Origin: Staphylococcus gallinarum
GTDB taxonomy: Bacteria > Bacillota > Bacilli > Staphylococcales > Staphylococcaceae
Assembly: GCF_000875895.1 (NCBI RefSeq)
Contig: NZ_JXCF01000008.1
Location: 1-64,000, forward strand
Direction of reading: 5' to 3'
DNA: 64,000 nt
Every line of letters starts with the position of its first letter. Positions within the stretch are counted from its first letter, which is position 1. Below, piece after piece: positions 26,300 through 36,772 of this stretch. Under the pieces are notes generated by a model. That model did no database searches. It was not told where the DNA came from and was given only the letters and a program-made list of their open reading frames with translations. Made by a program: the position numbers and the translations under genes.

Positions 26300-27313
26300 T
26301 TATTCAGCAACTTGGATTACTAACTTGCCAACCATAGAATGGCTTTCTAGTTGTTTATGTGCTTCATATAAATTGTCAACAGTCAACCCTTGTAATACCT
26401 TATTAACTGTTGGTTTATATTTACCGGATTCAATTTTATCAGTAATGTCTGATAGTAGCTCATGATGTCGTTGCATATCTTCTGTCTCATGTAATGGTCG
26501 TGTGTACATATATTCATGTGTAAATGTGACACTTTTATTTTTAAGTAAATTCAGATCTTGCTTGTCCTTGAACGCTACTATTGTAGCAATCTTACCTCGT
26601 GGTTTCACTAATTCTATCATTTTCTCAAAATATCGGTCCGTATCGAAGGTACAGAATATATAATCTACCTCAGAAATTTCATATTTCTCAAATTCTGCAC
26701 TTAAATCATTTTTATGATTTAGGACAATTTCTGCCCCCATTTCTTTCGACCACTGATGTGTTTCTTCACGAGATGCTGTTGTTATAACATGCAAACCGTG
26801 CTGTTTAGCAATTTGGGTAGCAATACTTCCAACACCACCTGCTCCATTAATAATTAAGATTGATTTACCTTTATTATCTTCTGGATTGTGTGAAATATTG
26901 AATACATCAAATAATGTTTCTGCAGCTGTTAAACCAGTGAGTGGGATACTGGCTGCTTCAATTGCCGATATATTTTGAGGCTTTCTTGCTACCAAGCGGC
27001 TATCTACAATTTGATGTGTTTGATTTGAACCTTGATAAGACGGTGAACCAGAATAATAGACCTCATCACCCACCTGAAAATGTTTGACATTATCGCCTAT
27101 TGCCTCAACAACACCTACAGCATCAAAGCCTAAAACGCGTGGTGCATTATCAACAGGTGATTGCCTAATCTTAGTATCAACAGGATTAATGCTAATTGCA
27201 TCTATCTTCACCAATAATTCATATTGCTTTGGTTCTAACGAATTTATTTCAAATTCATAAAATTGATTCCCTTCAGATAAATTAAAAGCGCTATCTGCAC
27301 CAATTGCTTTCAT
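26300..27313 (-). CDS. Zinc-type alcohol dehydrogenase-like (quinone oxidoreductase) protein
   Basis: 337-aa medium-chain dehydrogenase/reductase. The catalytic-fold domain has [25 protein letters not shown]; the NAD(P) Rossmann motif is [15 protein letters not shown] near residue 160. The ADH zinc ligands are not evident, placing it with quinone oxidoreductase-like enzymes. An ATG at 27331 extends the frame, but AAGGAG spacing favours the ATG at 27313 (MKAIGADS). It follows the next oxidoreductase gene with a short gap, so the two form an operon, perhaps for electrophile or quinone detoxification (inference). Confidence 0.85.
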   Translation of the reverse strand: MKAIGADSAFNLSEGNQFYEFEINSLEPKQYELLVKIDAISINPVDTKIRQSPVDNAPRVLGFDAVGVVEAIGDNVKHFQVGDEVYYSGSPSYQGSNQTHQIVDSRLVARKPQNISAIEAASIPLTGLTAAETLFDVFNISHNPEDNKGKSILIINGAGGVGSIATQIAKQHGLHVITTASREETHQWSKEMGAEIVLNHKNDLSAEFEKYEISEVDYIFCTFDTDRYFEKMIELVKPRGKIATIVAFKDKQDLNLLKNKSVTFTHEYMYTRPLHETEDMQRHHELLSDITDKIESGKYKPTVNKVLQGLTVDNLYEAHKQLESHSMVGKLVIQVAE

Positions 27314-27341
27314 CACATGCATCTCCTTCATTATTAATTCG

Positions 27342-28343
27342 TTAATCTGCGACTTTAACTACTTGTTTGCCGAAATTATCACCTGTAAATAAATTACGGA
27401 ATGCTTGTGGTAAATTTTCAAAACCTTCTTCTACTGTCGTTTTTGTTTTGATTTTATCTTCAGTAACCCATTGTGCTAAATCTTGACTAGCTCGTTTAAA
27501 GTCATCTGCATAATTTCCAACAATAAAACCTTTCATTAATGCTTGAGATTTGATTAATGTTGGTTGTATACGAGGACCATATTCAATTTCTGTATCATTG
27601 TAACCAGAAATTGCACCACAGACTGGTATTCTGGCAAATTGATTTAAATGTTTAAACACTTCATCCGCAATATCACCGCCAACATTTTCAAAGTAGACAT
27701 CAATGCCATTAGGGACTGCTTCGCTTAATGCAGTTGCAAAATCTTCGTCTTTATAATCCAATCCTACATCAAAACCTAACGTTTCTGTTAAATATGCCGT
27801 TTTTTCAGGTCCACCTGCGATACCAACAACATGTGCACCTTTCAATTTAGCAATTTGTCCAACAACAGAACCAACAGCACCTGAAGCTGCAGATACTACG
27901 ACAGTTTCACCTTCTTGAGGCTCTCCTATTTTAAGTAAACCATGATAAGCAGTTTGTCCTGGCATGCCTAACACGCTAAGGTAAAGATAAAGAGGTACTT
28001 CTGTATTTGAAACTTTTATCACTTTATCTCCTGATATATTTACAACCTTTTGCCAAGGTAGTCCACCAGTGACAATATCACCGGTTTCAAATTGATCATG
28101 ATTCGATTCTGTTACTCTACCTACCACATGACCATTAAGTGCTTCATCTAATTTGAATGGTTGAACATAAGATTCGCTATCACTCATTCTACCTCTCATA
28201 TAAGGATCCACTGAAATGTATAGTGCTTCAATTTGAATCTCATTGTCACCTGGCTGCCCTATTTCAACAGTTTCATATCGAAAAATTTCATCTGTAGGTA
28301 AACCTACAGGTCTTTTAGCTAATACAATTCTTTCTGTTTTCAT
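27342..28343 (-). CDS. NADP-dependent oxidoreductase (curcumin/alkenal reductase type)
   Basis: 333-aa zinc-independent MDR protein of the leukotriene B4 dehydrogenase/CurA group. [12 protein letters not shown] near residue 50 and [29 protein letters not shown] near 150-178 are diagnostic. Such enzymes reduce C=C bonds of alpha,beta-unsaturated carbonyls with NADPH. First gene of a two-gene operon; its promoter contains a palindromic operator. ATG start behind GGAGG. Confidence 0.88.
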   Translation of the reverse strand: MKTERIVLAKRPVGLPTDEIFRYETVEIGQPGDNEIQIEALYISVDPYMRGRMSDSESYVQPFKLDEALNGHVVGRVTESNHDQFETGDIVTGGLPWQKVVNISGDKVIKVSNTEVPLYLYLSVLGMPGQTAYHGLLKIGEPQEGETVVVSAASGAVGSVVGQIAKLKGAHVVGIAGGPEKTAYLTETLGFDVGLDYKDEDFATALSEAVPNGIDVYFENVGGDIADEVFKHLNQFARIPVCGAISGYNDTEIEYGPRIQPTLIKSQALMKGFIVGNYADDFKRASQDLAQWVTEDKIKTKTTVEEGFENLPQAFRNLFTGDNFGKQVVKVAD

Positions 28344-28375
28344 TTTTTAGCCTCCATTCACGTCTGTTATCTTTC

Positions 28376-28404
28376 ATTTTATAGTGATTGACGATCTCAA
28401 TCAA
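28376..28404 (-). promoter_or_regulatory. Promoter and operator of the oxidoreductase operon
   Basis: On the minus strand TTGATT (28399-28404) and TAAAAT (28376-28381) are 17 bp apart. A 7-5-7 palindrome, TGATTGA with TCAATCA (28385-28403), fills the spacer and overlaps the -35, a position suited to repression. Its owner is unknown. Confidence 0.6.
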
Positions 28405-28492
28405 TCAAATCGCTTATCTTCAATTTTAACTTCATGTTATGATTTATTAAATTAAACACTTGTTATACGAAGTTATTAAAGGAGGATAATCC

Positions 28493-29491
28493 GTGAAATT
28501 AAGCATCTTGGACTATGTCCCCATCTTTCAAGATTGCAATGCAACAGAAGCATTTAATCACGCCATAGAACTTGTACAGTTGGCTGAGCAATTAAACTAT
28601 GAAAGATATTGGGTTGCAGAGCATCATCAAGTATATTCAGTTGCTTCTAGTGCACCTGAAATGGTTATGATGGCACTTTTAGAACAAACACAATCAATAC
28701 AAATAGGTAGTGGTGGCGTCATGTTGGCACATTATAGCCCTTATAAAGTGGCAGAACAATTTAATATTATGGAAGCACGTCACCCTAAAAGAATCAATAT
28801 TGGGACAGGTCATTCACCCAGCTTTAAAAATGTAAATAAAGCGTTGAACGAACATAAATCACAACCAGTCGATTATGAAACTCAAATTGAAGATTTAATT
28901 CAATATTTTAATGGTGACACACAACTTCACCGCTTTAAAAATATCGCTGTTACCCCTAAAGTTGATACTAAGCCTTTAATGTTTATTCTAGGTATGAGTA
29001 AAAATAGTGCATCTCTTGCAGCGAAAGAAGGATTACCATTCGTCATTGCTTTAATGGGACAACCAGCTTCTCAGGTTGCGAATGTAATCACACATTATCG
29101 ACAACAATTCGCAGCATTGCACCCTCAACGTCAAAGTTACGTAATCATTTCTACATTTGTAGTAACTGCCGATAATCAAGAAACCATAAATGATTTAGAA
29201 ACAGCGCTACACTATTGGTTATTACGTATAAATTACATCGACCAACCACAATTTTATGCTTCACCTCAATATGTAAAAAATAGACCACTTACAAGCAGAG
29301 AACAGGAAAAAATGCTACAAAATAAAAAGCGCGTTATTTCTGGTACTCCTAGTGCTGTTTATGCACAATTACAGAATATACAGGATCAATATGGTGCTGA
29401 TGAAATTATGATTCAACCTCATGTCTATGGGGAAGAAAATCGAAAACAATTACTTCAACTTATTGCAAATGAAAATAAAAAATCAACGTAA
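28493..29491 (+). CDS. LLM-class flavin-dependent oxidoreductase (luciferase-like, MsnO8 type)
   Basis: 332-aa cytosolic TIM-barrel flavoprotein. LSILDYVPIFQD at the N-terminus, RYWVAEHHQVYSVASSAPEMVM, QIGSGGVMLAHYSPYKVAEQF and PKRINIGTGHSP are typical of bacterial luciferase-like monooxygenases. Substrate unknown. GTG start at 28493, seven bases after AAAGGAGG. It is divergent from the reductase operon and convergent with the DUF915 hydrolase; its stop codon lies inside the shared terminator stem. Confidence 0.88.
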   Translation: MKLSILDYVPIFQDCNATEAFNHAIELVQLAEQLNYERYWVAEHHQVYSVASSAPEMVMMALLEQTQSIQIGSGGVMLAHYSPYKVAEQFNIMEARHPKRINIGTGHSPSFKNVNKALNEHKSQPVDYETQIEDLIQYFNGDTQLHRFKNIAVTPKVDTKPLMFILGMSKNSASLAAKEGLPFVIALMGQPASQVANVITHYRQQFAALHPQRQSYVIISTFVVTADNQETINDLETALHYWLLRINYIDQPQFYASPQYVKNRPLTSREQEKMLQNKKRVISGTPSAVYAQLQNIQDQYGADEIMIQPHVYGEENRKQLLQLIANENKKST

Positions 29492-29515
29492 CTCACCAAT
29501 AGTTACGTTGATTTT
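29479..29515. terminator. Bidirectional terminator, LLM gene / DUF915 gene
   Basis: A 15-bp perfect stem (AAAATCAACGTAACT and its inverse) with a seven-base loop serves two converging genes. The TAA of the LLM gene at 29489-29491 is part of the stem. Confidence 0.85.
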
Positions 29516-29525
29516 AATTTCTACA

Positions 29526-30413
29526 CTATTTATTCCAAATAAATGCATTAATTTCATCTGCTACTACTTTATAATCATGTAATGCACTATGTTCACCATG
29601 TTCCCCTTCAACTTTAAAGGTACGGTAAGAATTCACATAACCATTAAGTAAAGATTTAAGTGATAATGAAGATTGATTTGTCACCTTTCCATCTGAATGT
29701 GATCCATCTTGAAGATCTCCATACACATTTAATACATCCACTGACTTTTTAGGATAATTATATTTCATTTGTTGTAAATCTTTATATTCCTTTTTCATTT
29801 GATCAGGCTTACCATTTTCATCCAATTTCACCTCATTCGGTTCGTCATTTCTGCCTAATATACCATTATATGGTGCACCCGTATTAACTTGTTTATTTAA
29901 TTTAGGTAAAGATTCATCTCCAGCATAATTCAACATATAATAGCCTAATGTAAGGTTCCCCATCGAATGTGCTACCATGTTAAATTTACTATATTTAATA
30001 TGCTGTTCTGTTTCAGTAATGACATTTTTAAACCATTCGGCATTTTTGTTGTAATCCCAATTTTTATTATCTTCAAGAATGATTTGAACAATAGGATGAG
30101 GATCATTTTTATCAAATTTACCGTCAAATGTGACTTCACCATCAGCTGATACATGTGCTTTGATTACTTGATTCGTGACACCTTTTTCAATTGCTGAATT
30201 TACTAAATAACGCTCTGATTTCTCCGAACCAGAATAACCATGTAAGTAAAATGTCGGCTCAGGTGTTTGTTTTGCTTCTTGGGTAGTTGCTTGTTGTGCC
30301 GCGTTAACTTGATTATGTACTGTCATTAAATATAACAGTGACATTATAGTAAATATGACTATAATACTACTGATAATCATTCTTCTAAAAACACTATTTT
30401 TTTGTAATATCAA
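29526..30413 (-). CDS. DUF915 alpha/beta hydrolase, membrane-anchored or secreted
   Basis: 295-aa protein. An N-terminal hydrophobic segment (about 11-30) acts as signal or anchor, followed by a Gln/Thr linker and the hydrolase domain: oxyanion region LHGYSGSEKSERYL, nucleophile elbow VAHSMGN (S150) and a C-terminal His in ALHDYKVV. DUF915 hydrolases are probable esterases of unknown substrate. The start is TTG at 30413 behind AGAGGTG; the ATG at residue 12 is an alternative. Confidence 0.82.
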   Translation of the reverse strand: MILQKNSVFRRMIISSIIVIFTIMSLLYLMTVHNQVNAAQQATTQEAKQTPEPTFYLHGYSGSEKSERYLVNSAIEKGVTNQVIKAHVSADGEVTFDGKFDKNDPHPIVQIILEDNKNWDYNKNAEWFKNVITETEQHIKYSKFNMVAHSMGNLTLGYYMLNYAGDESLPKLNKQVNTGAPYNGILGRNDEPNEVKLDENGKPDQMKKEYKDLQQMKYNYPKKSVDVLNVYGDLQDGSHSDGKVTNQSSLSLKSLLNGYVNSYRTFKVEGEHGEHSALHDYKVVADEINAFIWNK

Positions 30414-30553
30414 TCTCGAAACACCTCTTATAAAAATATTAGTATATAAATATGCTATACACTATATATTTCATACCCTAGAATATTGTGGTTATCCTTT
30501 TCCTATAAAAGATTTAAACGAACTACATATTAGGTTAAAAAAGTTTACAAAAA

Positions 30554-30583
30554 AAGCCCCCAACAAAGTTGGGAGCTTCTTGA
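30554..30583 (-). terminator. Terminator of rplM-rpsI
   Basis: On the minus strand the stem AAGCTCCCAAC/GTTGGGGGCTT with a TTT loop is followed by TTTTT, 30 bases past the rpsI stop. Confidence 0.88.
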
Positions 30584-30610
30584 AACATCGTAGTTCGTAT
30601 GAACCAACAA

Positions 30611-31003
30611 TTAACGTTTTGAGAATTGTGGTGAACGACGTGCTTTTTTAAGACCTGGTTTTTTACGTTCTTTCATACGTGGGTCACGAGTAAGTAATCC
30701 AGCGCGTTTTAAAGAACCTCTGTATTCAGGATCTGCTTCTAATAATGCACGAGCAATACCGTGGCGGATTGCTTGAGCTTGTCCAGTGAAACCACCGCCA
30801 GAAACGTTAACTAATACATCATAGTTACCTTTAGTTTCTGTTACATCAAATGGTTGGTTTATGTCTAAGATTAATGATTCGAATGGTAAGTAGCTACGTA
30901 CGTCACGGTTATTAACTGTGATGTTACCTTCACCTGGTACTAAACGTACACGTGCTACTGAGTTTTTACGACGGCCTGTGCCTTTATATTCAACTTGTGC
31001 CAA
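30611..31003 (-). CDS. rpsI: 30S ribosomal protein S9
   Basis: 130-aa protein of full bacterial length. [12 protein letters not shown] at the N-terminus and the basic tail [15 protein letters not shown], which reaches into the P-site of the 30S head, are conserved. It follows rplM by 19 bp in the usual L13-S9 operon and ends at a strong terminator. Confidence 0.96.
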   Translation of the reverse strand: MAQVEYKGTGRRKNSVARVRLVPGEGNITVNNRDVRSYLPFESLILDINQPFDVTETKGNYDVLVNVSGGGFTGQAQAIRHGIARALLEADPEYRGSLKRAGLLTRDPRMKERKKPGLKKARRSPQFSKR

Positions 31004-31022
31004 TGTAATTTCCTCCTTCTAA

Positions 31023-31460
31023 TTAACCACGTAACTCGTAGTTTTCTGGTTGTTGTGCAGCGTGTGGATGTTCAGCGCCACCATATACAAATAATTTTTT
31101 ACCTTGTTTTTCGCCTAAACGAGTGCTTGGTAACATACCTTTAATTGAGTTTTCAATTAAACGTTCTGGGTTAGTTGCTTTTAACTCACCAGCAGTGATT
31201 GATTTAATACCGCCTGGGTGGTTTGAGTGACGGTAATAAACTTTATCTTGTTCTTTATTACCTGTGAATTGAATTTTTGAAGCGTTGATGATGATTACAT
31301 AGTCACCAGTATCAACGTGTGGTGTATAAGTTACTTTATTTTTACCGCGTAAAATAGATGCTACTTCTGATGATAAACGACCAAGTGTTTGACCTTCAGC
31401 ATCAATCACATACCATTTGCGCTCAATGTTTGATTCATTTGCCATAAATGTTTGACGCAT
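31023..31460 (-). CDS. rplM: 50S ribosomal protein L13
   Basis: 145-aa early-assembly 50S protein. [35 protein letters not shown] is the common staphylococcal N-terminus, and [15 protein letters not shown] closes the protein. The 5' leader (31461-31623) resembles the Firmicutes L13 leader, through which L13 is thought to repress its own operon. Confidence 0.96.
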   Translation of the reverse strand: MRQTFMANESNIERKWYVIDAEGQTLGRLSSEVASILRGKNKVTYTPHVDTGDYVIIINASKIQFTGNKEQDKVYYRHSNHPGGIKSITAGELKATNPERLIENSIKGMLPSTRLGEKQGKKLFVYGGAEHPHAAQQPENYELRG

Positions 31461-31623
31461 AATATTGTCCTCCTAGAGTAAATAAATAAGATTTCATATT
31501 TAATAGTAGTATACTTTTAAATCGTAAATTTCATTTATTTTATTAATTTTGTTCTACGTGCTTCTATATCTTGTAACACAATAAGATTCCGGGGCTTATC
31601 GTGGGTGATATAAAACAATACCG
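31461..31623 (-). ncRNA. Putative L13 leader (rplM 5' regulatory RNA)
   Basis: The transcript from the rplM promoter has a long untranslated leader. On the minus strand it contains a GC-rich island (CACCCACGATAAGCCCCGG, about 31590-31609) inside AT-rich flanks, resembling the Rfam L13 leader from memory. No terminator or ORF is present in it. Confidence 0.5.
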
Positions 31624-31629
31624 TTAGTA

Positions 31630-31658
31630 ATCGTATAATTTTTATGTCATTTTGTCAA
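31630..31658 (-). promoter_or_regulatory. rplM-rpsI promoter
   Basis: On the minus strand a perfect TTGACA (31653-31658) and TACGAT (31630-31635) are 17 bp apart, between the truA stop and the L13 leader. Confidence 0.78.
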
Positions 31659-31704
31659 TGTAATTTAGTGATTTTCTAAAGAAATTTTTTACTAAAATTT
31701 CATA

Positions 31705-32469
31705 CTAAACTTCATATGTCGCAATGAGTTCATCCAATGTGAGGTATATGCGTTCCAAGTACAACCCTTCCGGGGGTGCAGTAAAAGGAATTTGCTTTCT
31801 ATCTTTCGCTTCTAACAGCTTTGGAATTTCCTCAGGTTCTCTCTTTCCTTTACCGACCTCGATTAGAAATGCTACTAATACTCTCACCATATTATATAGA
31901 AATCCCGAACCAGTTACAACGTAATCGAAGCCGTCAGCAGTTTTTATTATTTTACTTCCATACAAAGTACGGACTCTACTTTCTGTTTCCGTTTTTTGCG
32001 AACAGAAACCTGTAAAGTCATGAGTACCTATAAAAAATTGAGCCGCTCTATTCATTTTTTCTAAATCTAGTTGTTCAGGTAAATGTGTTTTCAATCCACT
32101 TTGAAAAGGGTCCTTAGTTTCAGACTGATATACTTTATAGCGATAAGACTTCCCTACGCAATCATATCTGCAATGAAAGTGTTCATCTACTATGGTTACA
32201 TCTTTAACATAAACATCACCTGGCAACGCTCTATTCATAGCGTATTTCCATTGTTGCGCCGGTATGTTGAGTTCTGTATCAAAGTGAAAATATTGTTCAA
32301 GTGCATGTACACCTCGATCTGTTCGACTTGTTGGGTGTATTCTCACATGACGTTTATGAATACGTTTAAGAATTTTTTCGAATAACTGTTGTACAGTTCT
32401 TCCATTTTGTTGTATTTGAAAACCTAAAAATTGGCTTCCTTGATATGATATATTTACCAAAACACGCAT
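31705..32469 (-). CDS. truA: tRNA pseudouridine38-40 synthase TruA
   Basis: 254-aa enzyme that isomerises uridines 38-40 in the tRNA anticodon arm. The catalytic Asp is in [17 protein letters not shown] near residue 53, and [10 protein letters not shown] and [12 protein letters not shown] are family blocks. It follows ecfT by 3 bp at the end of ecfA1-ecfA2-ecfT-truA, the common Firmicutes order. Confidence 0.95.
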   Translation of the reverse strand: MRVLVNISYQGSQFLGFQIQQNGRTVQQLFEKILKRIHKRHVRIHPTSRTDRGVHALEQYFHFDTELNIPAQQWKYAMNRALPGDVYVKDVTIVDEHFHCRYDCVGKSYRYKVYQSETKDPFQSGLKTHLPEQLDLEKMNRAAQFFIGTHDFTGFCSQKTETESRVRTLYGSKIIKTADGFDYVVTGSGFLYNMVRVLVAFLIEVGKGKREPEEIPKLLEAKDRKQIPFTAPPEGLYLERIYLTLDELIATYEV

Positions 32470-32472
32470 GCT

Positions 32473-33279
32473 TTACACTCCTATAACTTTCAATGCAATT
32501 AATATTAAAGCAATTGGTATTAGGATTACAAGTGTCAATGTGTCTTGCAATTGCCATTGCAACCTTCGATAACTTGTGCGTTGTTTATTCGTGTCATAAC
32601 CCCTAACTTCCATCGCAATTGCTAAATCCTCTGCACGTTGAAAAGCTGAAACAAACAAAGGAATTAATAATGGTACAAAGGCTTTAATACGATTTGCAAT
32701 GCTACCAGAACTAATCTCTGATCCTCGTGATTTTTGTGCAAGTATAATTTTATCTAATTCGTTCATTAGAGTTGGTATAAATCTAAGTGCAATTGACATC
32801 ATCATACTGAGTTGATGTACTGGAATTTTAATCCATTTTAATGGATTTAATAATCTTTCAAATGCATCTGTTAAATCAATCGGACTTGTTGTCAAAGTCA
32901 TAACCGTAGAAATCATGATTATAAACATTAATCTTAAGACTATATAAATCCCTTCTAATATGCCTGCTGTATCAATTGAAATAAAGGCTATCTCTATTAA
33001 ACGCGTGCCACCTTTTGTTAAAAATAAATGCATGGCAAAGGTAAAGATTAAAAATATCCATATAGGTGTTAAACCTTTTACCAAAAACCATAATTTGATT
33101 TTTGATAAACGTACAATTATGCCTATCAATAGTAATAACCATAAGTATGTAGCAAAACTATGTGCAATAAAAATCAATATAATAAATACCATGACAAATA
33201 TCAGTTTTGCTCGTGGATCAAGTCTGTGTATTAATGTATCAAGTGGCAAATAACGTCCAATAATAAACTTATCTTTCAT
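32473..33279 (-). CDS. ecfT: ECF transporter transmembrane subunit EcfT
   Basis: 268-aa integral membrane protein with four to six helices. The two coupling motifs with Ala-X-X-X-Arg-Gly are visible: AQKSRGSEI near 178 and AMEVRGYDT near 222; these helices contact the ATPases. It joins EcfA1/EcfA2 to exchangeable vitamin-binding S subunits encoded elsewhere. Its start overlaps ecfA2 by 11 bases. Confidence 0.94.
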   Translation of the reverse strand: MKDKFIIGRYLPLDTLIHRLDPRAKLIFVMVFIILIFIAHSFATYLWLLLLIGIIVRLSKIKLWFLVKGLTPIWIFLIFTFAMHLFLTKGGTRLIEIAFISIDTAGILEGIYIVLRLMFIIMISTVMTLTTSPIDLTDAFERLLNPLKWIKIPVHQLSMMMSIALRFIPTLMNELDKIILAQKSRGSEISSGSIANRIKAFVPLLIPLFVSAFQRAEDLAIAMEVRGYDTNKQRTSYRRLQWQLQDTLTLVILIPIALILIALKVIGV

Positions 33280-34132
33280 TTTTCGTCCACTCCTTATACA
33301 TCGCTACAAATTCATCCTCTGTTAAAGCTACATGATTAAACTTCATTTGATACTTGCTTTCAATATCACGTTGCAATTTCACGATATCAGGAACGTCGAG
33401 GTTTAGCTGTTCCACGTAGTTTGAATTACTAAATAGTGCTCGTGGTGAACAGGACTCTATTATCTTACCGTCTCGCATTATTTTAACTTCGTCAGCATAA
33501 CGAGCCACATCATTCATCTCATGTGTAACTAAAACGATAGTCTTTTTATGTCTAATCTGTAAATTTTTAATCAATTGCATAATTTGCTTTTGGCTTTTTG
33601 GATCCAAACCAGCAGTTGGTTCATCAAGTATTACAATATCAGGATTCATTGCTAAAATGGATGTTAAGGCTATTTTACGCATTTGACCACCTGACATTTG
33701 AAATGGAGATTGCTCTAATACATCTCTACTAAAACCAAAGTCTAATAATAAACGAAAGGCTCTTTCTTTAACTTCTGACAATGGCATATTAAAATTATTA
33801 GGGCCAAATAATATTTCTCTCTCTACTGTGTCTTCAAATAATTGAGATTCGGGGAATTGGAACACAACTCCTACACGCTTTCGTACGGGCATCAAATACT
33901 TATCCTTAGTCTTAGGTGTAATCTGTATATCATTAACCGTCAACGAGCCCTGAGTGGGCTTTAAAAGGCCATTGAAATGTTGTATTAATGTCGATTTACC
34001 AGAACCAGTCCGTCCGATGACTGCATAATACTTGCCTTGCTCAAATTCTGTTATGATATCTTTTAGTACTAAATGTTCAAAAGGTGTTCCCTTTTGATAC
34101 ACATAACTTACTTTATTAAAATTTACTGTCAT
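33269..34132 (-). CDS. ecfA2: ECF transporter ATPase EcfA2
   Basis: 287-aa ABC ATPase. Walker [10 protein letters not shown] near 39-47, Q-loop [15 protein letters not shown], signature [11 protein letters not shown] and Walker [13 protein letters not shown] are complete, with an H-loop in VTHEMNDV. It dimerises with EcfA1 to power group II ECF vitamin uptake. The ATG overlaps the ecfA1 stop by four bases. Confidence 0.94.
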   Translation of the reverse strand: MTVNFNKVSYVYQKGTPFEHLVLKDIITEFEQGKYYAVIGRTGSGKSTLIQHFNGLLKPTQGSLTVNDIQITPKTKDKYLMPVRKRVGVVFQFPESQLFEDTVEREILFGPNNFNMPLSEVKERAFRLLLDFGFSRDVLEQSPFQMSGGQMRKIALTSILAMNPDIVILDEPTAGLDPKSQKQIMQLIKNLQIRHKKTIVLVTHEMNDVARYADEVKIMRDGKIIESCSPRALFSNSNYVEQLNLDVPDIVKLQRDIESKYQMKFNHVALTEDEFVAMYKEWTKNER

Positions 34133-34938
34133 AGTTCACTTAACAACCTTTCATAAGTGATATACTCTGACTCTCCTCTAATCAATTGGTTGATCCTCAT
34201 TGCAAACGGCAAATCTAATCCAATTTTCGTGAGCGCTTCTCCATGGCTAAATACTTCTTGGGGGGTCCCAATTTGAAAGACACTACCTTCATTCAATACC
34301 ACCATTTGATCTGATTCAGCAGCTTCTGATAAATCATGCGTAATTGAAATTATAGTCACATCTTTCTCAGAATTTAACCGTCTGATTAATTTAAGTAATT
34401 CAGTTCTTCCTACTGGATCTAACATAGAAGTTGCTTCATCTAAAATAATAACTTCAGTATTAAGCGCTAATACACCAGCAATTGCTACACGTTGTTTCTG
34501 ACCACCAGACAAAGATTGAGGTTCATAATTTAAACGATCTAACATATCAACATCACTAAGCACTTTAGGTACAATTTCATGCATAGATTCGTGAGATACA
34601 GCATTATTTTCTAATCCAAATGCAACATCATATTCCACTGTTGCACCAACAAATTGATTTTCAGGATTTTGAAACACTATCCCAATATGATTTCTCAACT
34701 CACTTAAATGCTCAGGGTTTATACACTGATGATTATAATAAATATCTCCTGTCAGAGGTTTTTGTATTCCAATCATCAATTTTGCCACTGTAGATTTTCC
34801 AGATCCATTGTGACCGACAATCGATGTCCACTTACCTTTAGGTATATCAAAGGATACATCATTTAATGCAAATGGTTCGTCACTATTATATTTAAATGAT
34901 ACATGATTAAATTTAATTATACTATCCATTGATTCCAT
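34129..34938 (-). CDS. ecfA1: ECF transporter ATPase EcfA1
   Basis: 269-aa ABC ATPase with Walker [10 protein letters not shown] near 42-50, [21 protein letters not shown], signature [13 protein letters not shown], Walker [13 protein letters not shown] and ITHDLSEA. First gene of the ecf-truA operon. The start ATG at 34938 lies eight bases behind GGGAGG. Upstream the region to rplQ contains a 61-bp tandem repeat. Confidence 0.94.
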   Translation of the reverse strand: MESMDSIIKFNHVSFKYNSDEPFALNDVSFDIPKGKWTSIVGHNGSGKSTVAKLMIGIQKPLTGDIYYNHQCINPEHLSELRNHIGIVFQNPENQFVGATVEYDVAFGLENNAVSHESMHEIVPKVLSDVDMLDRLNYEPQSLSGGQKQRVAIAGVLALNTEVIILDEATSMLDPVGRTELLKLIRRLNSEKDVTIISITHDLSEAAESDQMVVLNEGSVFQIGTPQEVFSHGEALTKIGLDLPFAMRINQLIRGESEYITYERLLSEL

Positions 34939-35064
34939 ATCGATTGCCTCCCTTTACATTTAAAATTAGTATACTTTATCCATTTTACATGAAAATGAAT
35001 CATATTGCATTCTCTGATTCCTATGTACTGCTTATGCATGCATCTATGCATGTATTCCTCTTTC

Positions 35065-35202
35065 ACTCTAAAGAGTTAAGCTTTTATGGTTCGCTATTGC
35101 TTCGCAATTGCATAAGTCCCCCTAAACTCTAAAGAGTTAAGCTTTTATGGTTCGCTATTGCTTCGCAATTGCATAAGTCCCCCTAAACTCTAAAGAGTTA
35201 AG
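35065..35202. repeat. 61-bp tandem repeat between rplQ and ecfA1
   Basis: Two identical 61-bp units (35065-35125 and 35126-35186) are followed by the first 16 bases of a third. Each unit contains the palindrome AACTCTAAAGAGTT at its boundary and GCAATTGC inside. The final junction forms a near-perfect 34-bp inverted repeat (AGTCCCCCT ... AGGGGGACT, 35176-35209). Confidence 0.85.
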
Positions 35203-35227
35203 GGGGACTAAACAAAAAAAGCGCGCA

Positions 35228-35280
35228 CCCCATCATTTATTTTTGAGTTCACGCTTTAAAATTTATTAAGTTTGATGGGG
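35228..35280 (-). terminator. Terminator after rplQ (end of the alpha block)
   Basis: Arms CCCCATCA (35228-35235) and TGATGGGG (35273-35280) close a large AT-rich loop. On the minus strand a short GC stretch and then TTTTTTTG follow. Confidence 0.7.
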
Positions 35281-35364
35281 TACTCTGAGCTAGACAATAT
35301 TTGTATGTGGCAAACATTATCGTTGCACTCATTTGCTTTATATATAGTAGTACGTATATTTAAA

Positions 35365-35733
35365 TTAAACTAATTCGATAATTACTGATTCAGCTCCGTC
35401 TCCGCGACGAGGACCTACTTTAAGAATACGAGTGTAACCACCTTGACGTTCGTTATAACGTTCAGCGATTTCACCAAATAATTTTTGAAGTGCAGTTTGT
35501 GTAGTTTCATCTTCATTTAGGATTTCAACGTTACGTAAAGTTTTAGCTGCTTGACGGCGTGAAGCTAAATCTCCGCGTTTACCTAAAGTGATTAATTTTT
35601 CAACAACACTACGTAATTCTTTCGCACGAGCTTCTGTAGTTTCAACACGCTCACTAACGATAAGTGATGTAGCTAAGTCGCGTAACATAGCTTTACGTTG
35701 ATCAGAAGTACGACCTAATTTTCTGTAACCCAT
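35365..35733 (-). CDS. rplQ: 50S ribosomal protein L17
   Basis: 122-aa protein with [25 protein letters not shown] at the start and [25 protein letters not shown] at the end. It surrounds the exit tunnel region of 50S. It follows rpoA by 18 bp and is the last gene of the large ribosomal cluster. Confidence 0.96.
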   Translation of the reverse strand: MGYRKLGRTSDQRKAMLRDLATSLIVSERVETTEARAKELRSVVEKLITLGKRGDLASRRQAAKTLRNVEILNEDETTQTALQKLFGEIAERYNERQGGYTRILKVGPRRGDGAESVIIELV

Positions 35734-35751
35734 GAGTTAACCTCCTTTATA

Positions 35752-36696
35752 TTAATCTTCTTTTCTTAAGCCTAAACCTAAGTCTTCAAGTTTATATTTA
35801 ACTTCTTCTAATGATTTACGTCCTAAATTACGAACTTTCATCATATCTGCTTCTGATTTATCAGCTAATTCTTGAACAGAGTTAATGCCAGCACGTTTTA
35901 AACAATTGTAAGAACGAACAGATAAGTCTAATTCTTCAATTGACATTTCAAGCACTTTTTCTTTTTGATCTTCTTCTTTTTCAATCATGATTTCAGCATT
36001 TTGAGCTTCATCAGTCAATCCAACAAAGATGTTTAAGTGTTCTGTTAAGATTTTTGCTGCTAGTGAAACAGACTCTTGTGGTGTGATTGAACCATTAGTC
36101 CAAACATCCAAAGTTAATTTATCAAAATCACTACTTTGACCTACACGTGTATTTTCAACTGTATAGTTTACACGTTCAACAGGTGAATAAAGTGAATCCA
36201 CTGGAATTACACCAATTGGTAAATCACTAGTGTTATTTTGTTCTGCTAATGCGTAACCTCTACCCTTGTTAGCAACAAGACGGATTTTCAAGTGTCCACC
36301 TTTAGAAACAGTTGCAATTTTAAGTTCAGGATTTAGAATTTCAACATCACTGTCATGAGTAATGTCACTTGCAGTAACTTCGCCTTCATCTTTAACATCA
36401 ATTTCTAAAGTTTTGTCTTCTTCAGAATAGATTTTCAACGCTAAGTTTTTGATGTTCATAATGATTGTAGAAACATCTTCAACTACATTGTCTATTGCTG
36501 AGAATTCGTGTAATACTCCTTCGATTTCAATGTACTTGACGGCTGCACCTGGTAATGAAGATAGTAGGATACGACGTAAGGAGTTTCCTAGTGTAGTACC
36601 GTAGCCACGTTCTAGTGGTTCAACAACGAACTTACCGAATTTAGCATCATCACTAATTTCAATTGTTTCAATTCTAGGTTTTTCGATTTCAATCAT
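35752..36696 (-). CDS. rpoA: RNA polymerase alpha subunit
   Basis: 314-aa subunit. The N-terminal assembly domain ([25 protein letters not shown]) joins, through an acidic linker ([12 protein letters not shown]), the C-terminal DNA- and activator-binding domain with helix-hairpin-helix [36 protein letters not shown]. It lies between rpsK and rplQ as in all Firmicutes. Confidence 0.97.
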   Translation of the reverse strand: MIEIEKPRIETIEISDDAKFGKFVVEPLERGYGTTLGNSLRRILLSSLPGAAVKYIEIEGVLHEFSAIDNVVEDVSTIIMNIKNLALKIYSEEDKTLEIDVKDEGEVTASDITHDSDVEILNPELKIATVSKGGHLKIRLVANKGRGYALAEQNNTSDLPIGVIPVDSLYSPVERVNYTVENTRVGQSSDFDKLTLDVWTNGSITPQESVSLAAKILTEHLNIFVGLTDEAQNAEIMIEKEEDQKEKVLEMSIEELDLSVRSYNCLKRAGINSVQELADKSEADMMKVRNLGRKSLEEVKYKLEDLGLGLRKED

Positions 36697-36772
36697 TTAC
36701 AAATATCCTCCTTGATTACGTCGACTTGATTTGTACTGTATTTCTCAGTGACCTGCGACAATAACAATAAAA

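Larger units (their letters stand above)
34939..35364. other. Intergenic region rplQ-ecfA1
   Basis: 426 bp without a gene. From ecfA1 outward it holds a TATACT -10 candidate on the minus strand, an ATGCATGCAT-rich stretch near 35036-35053, the 61-bp tandem repeat, a 34-bp near-palindrome and the terminator of the alpha operon. Confidence 0.6.
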
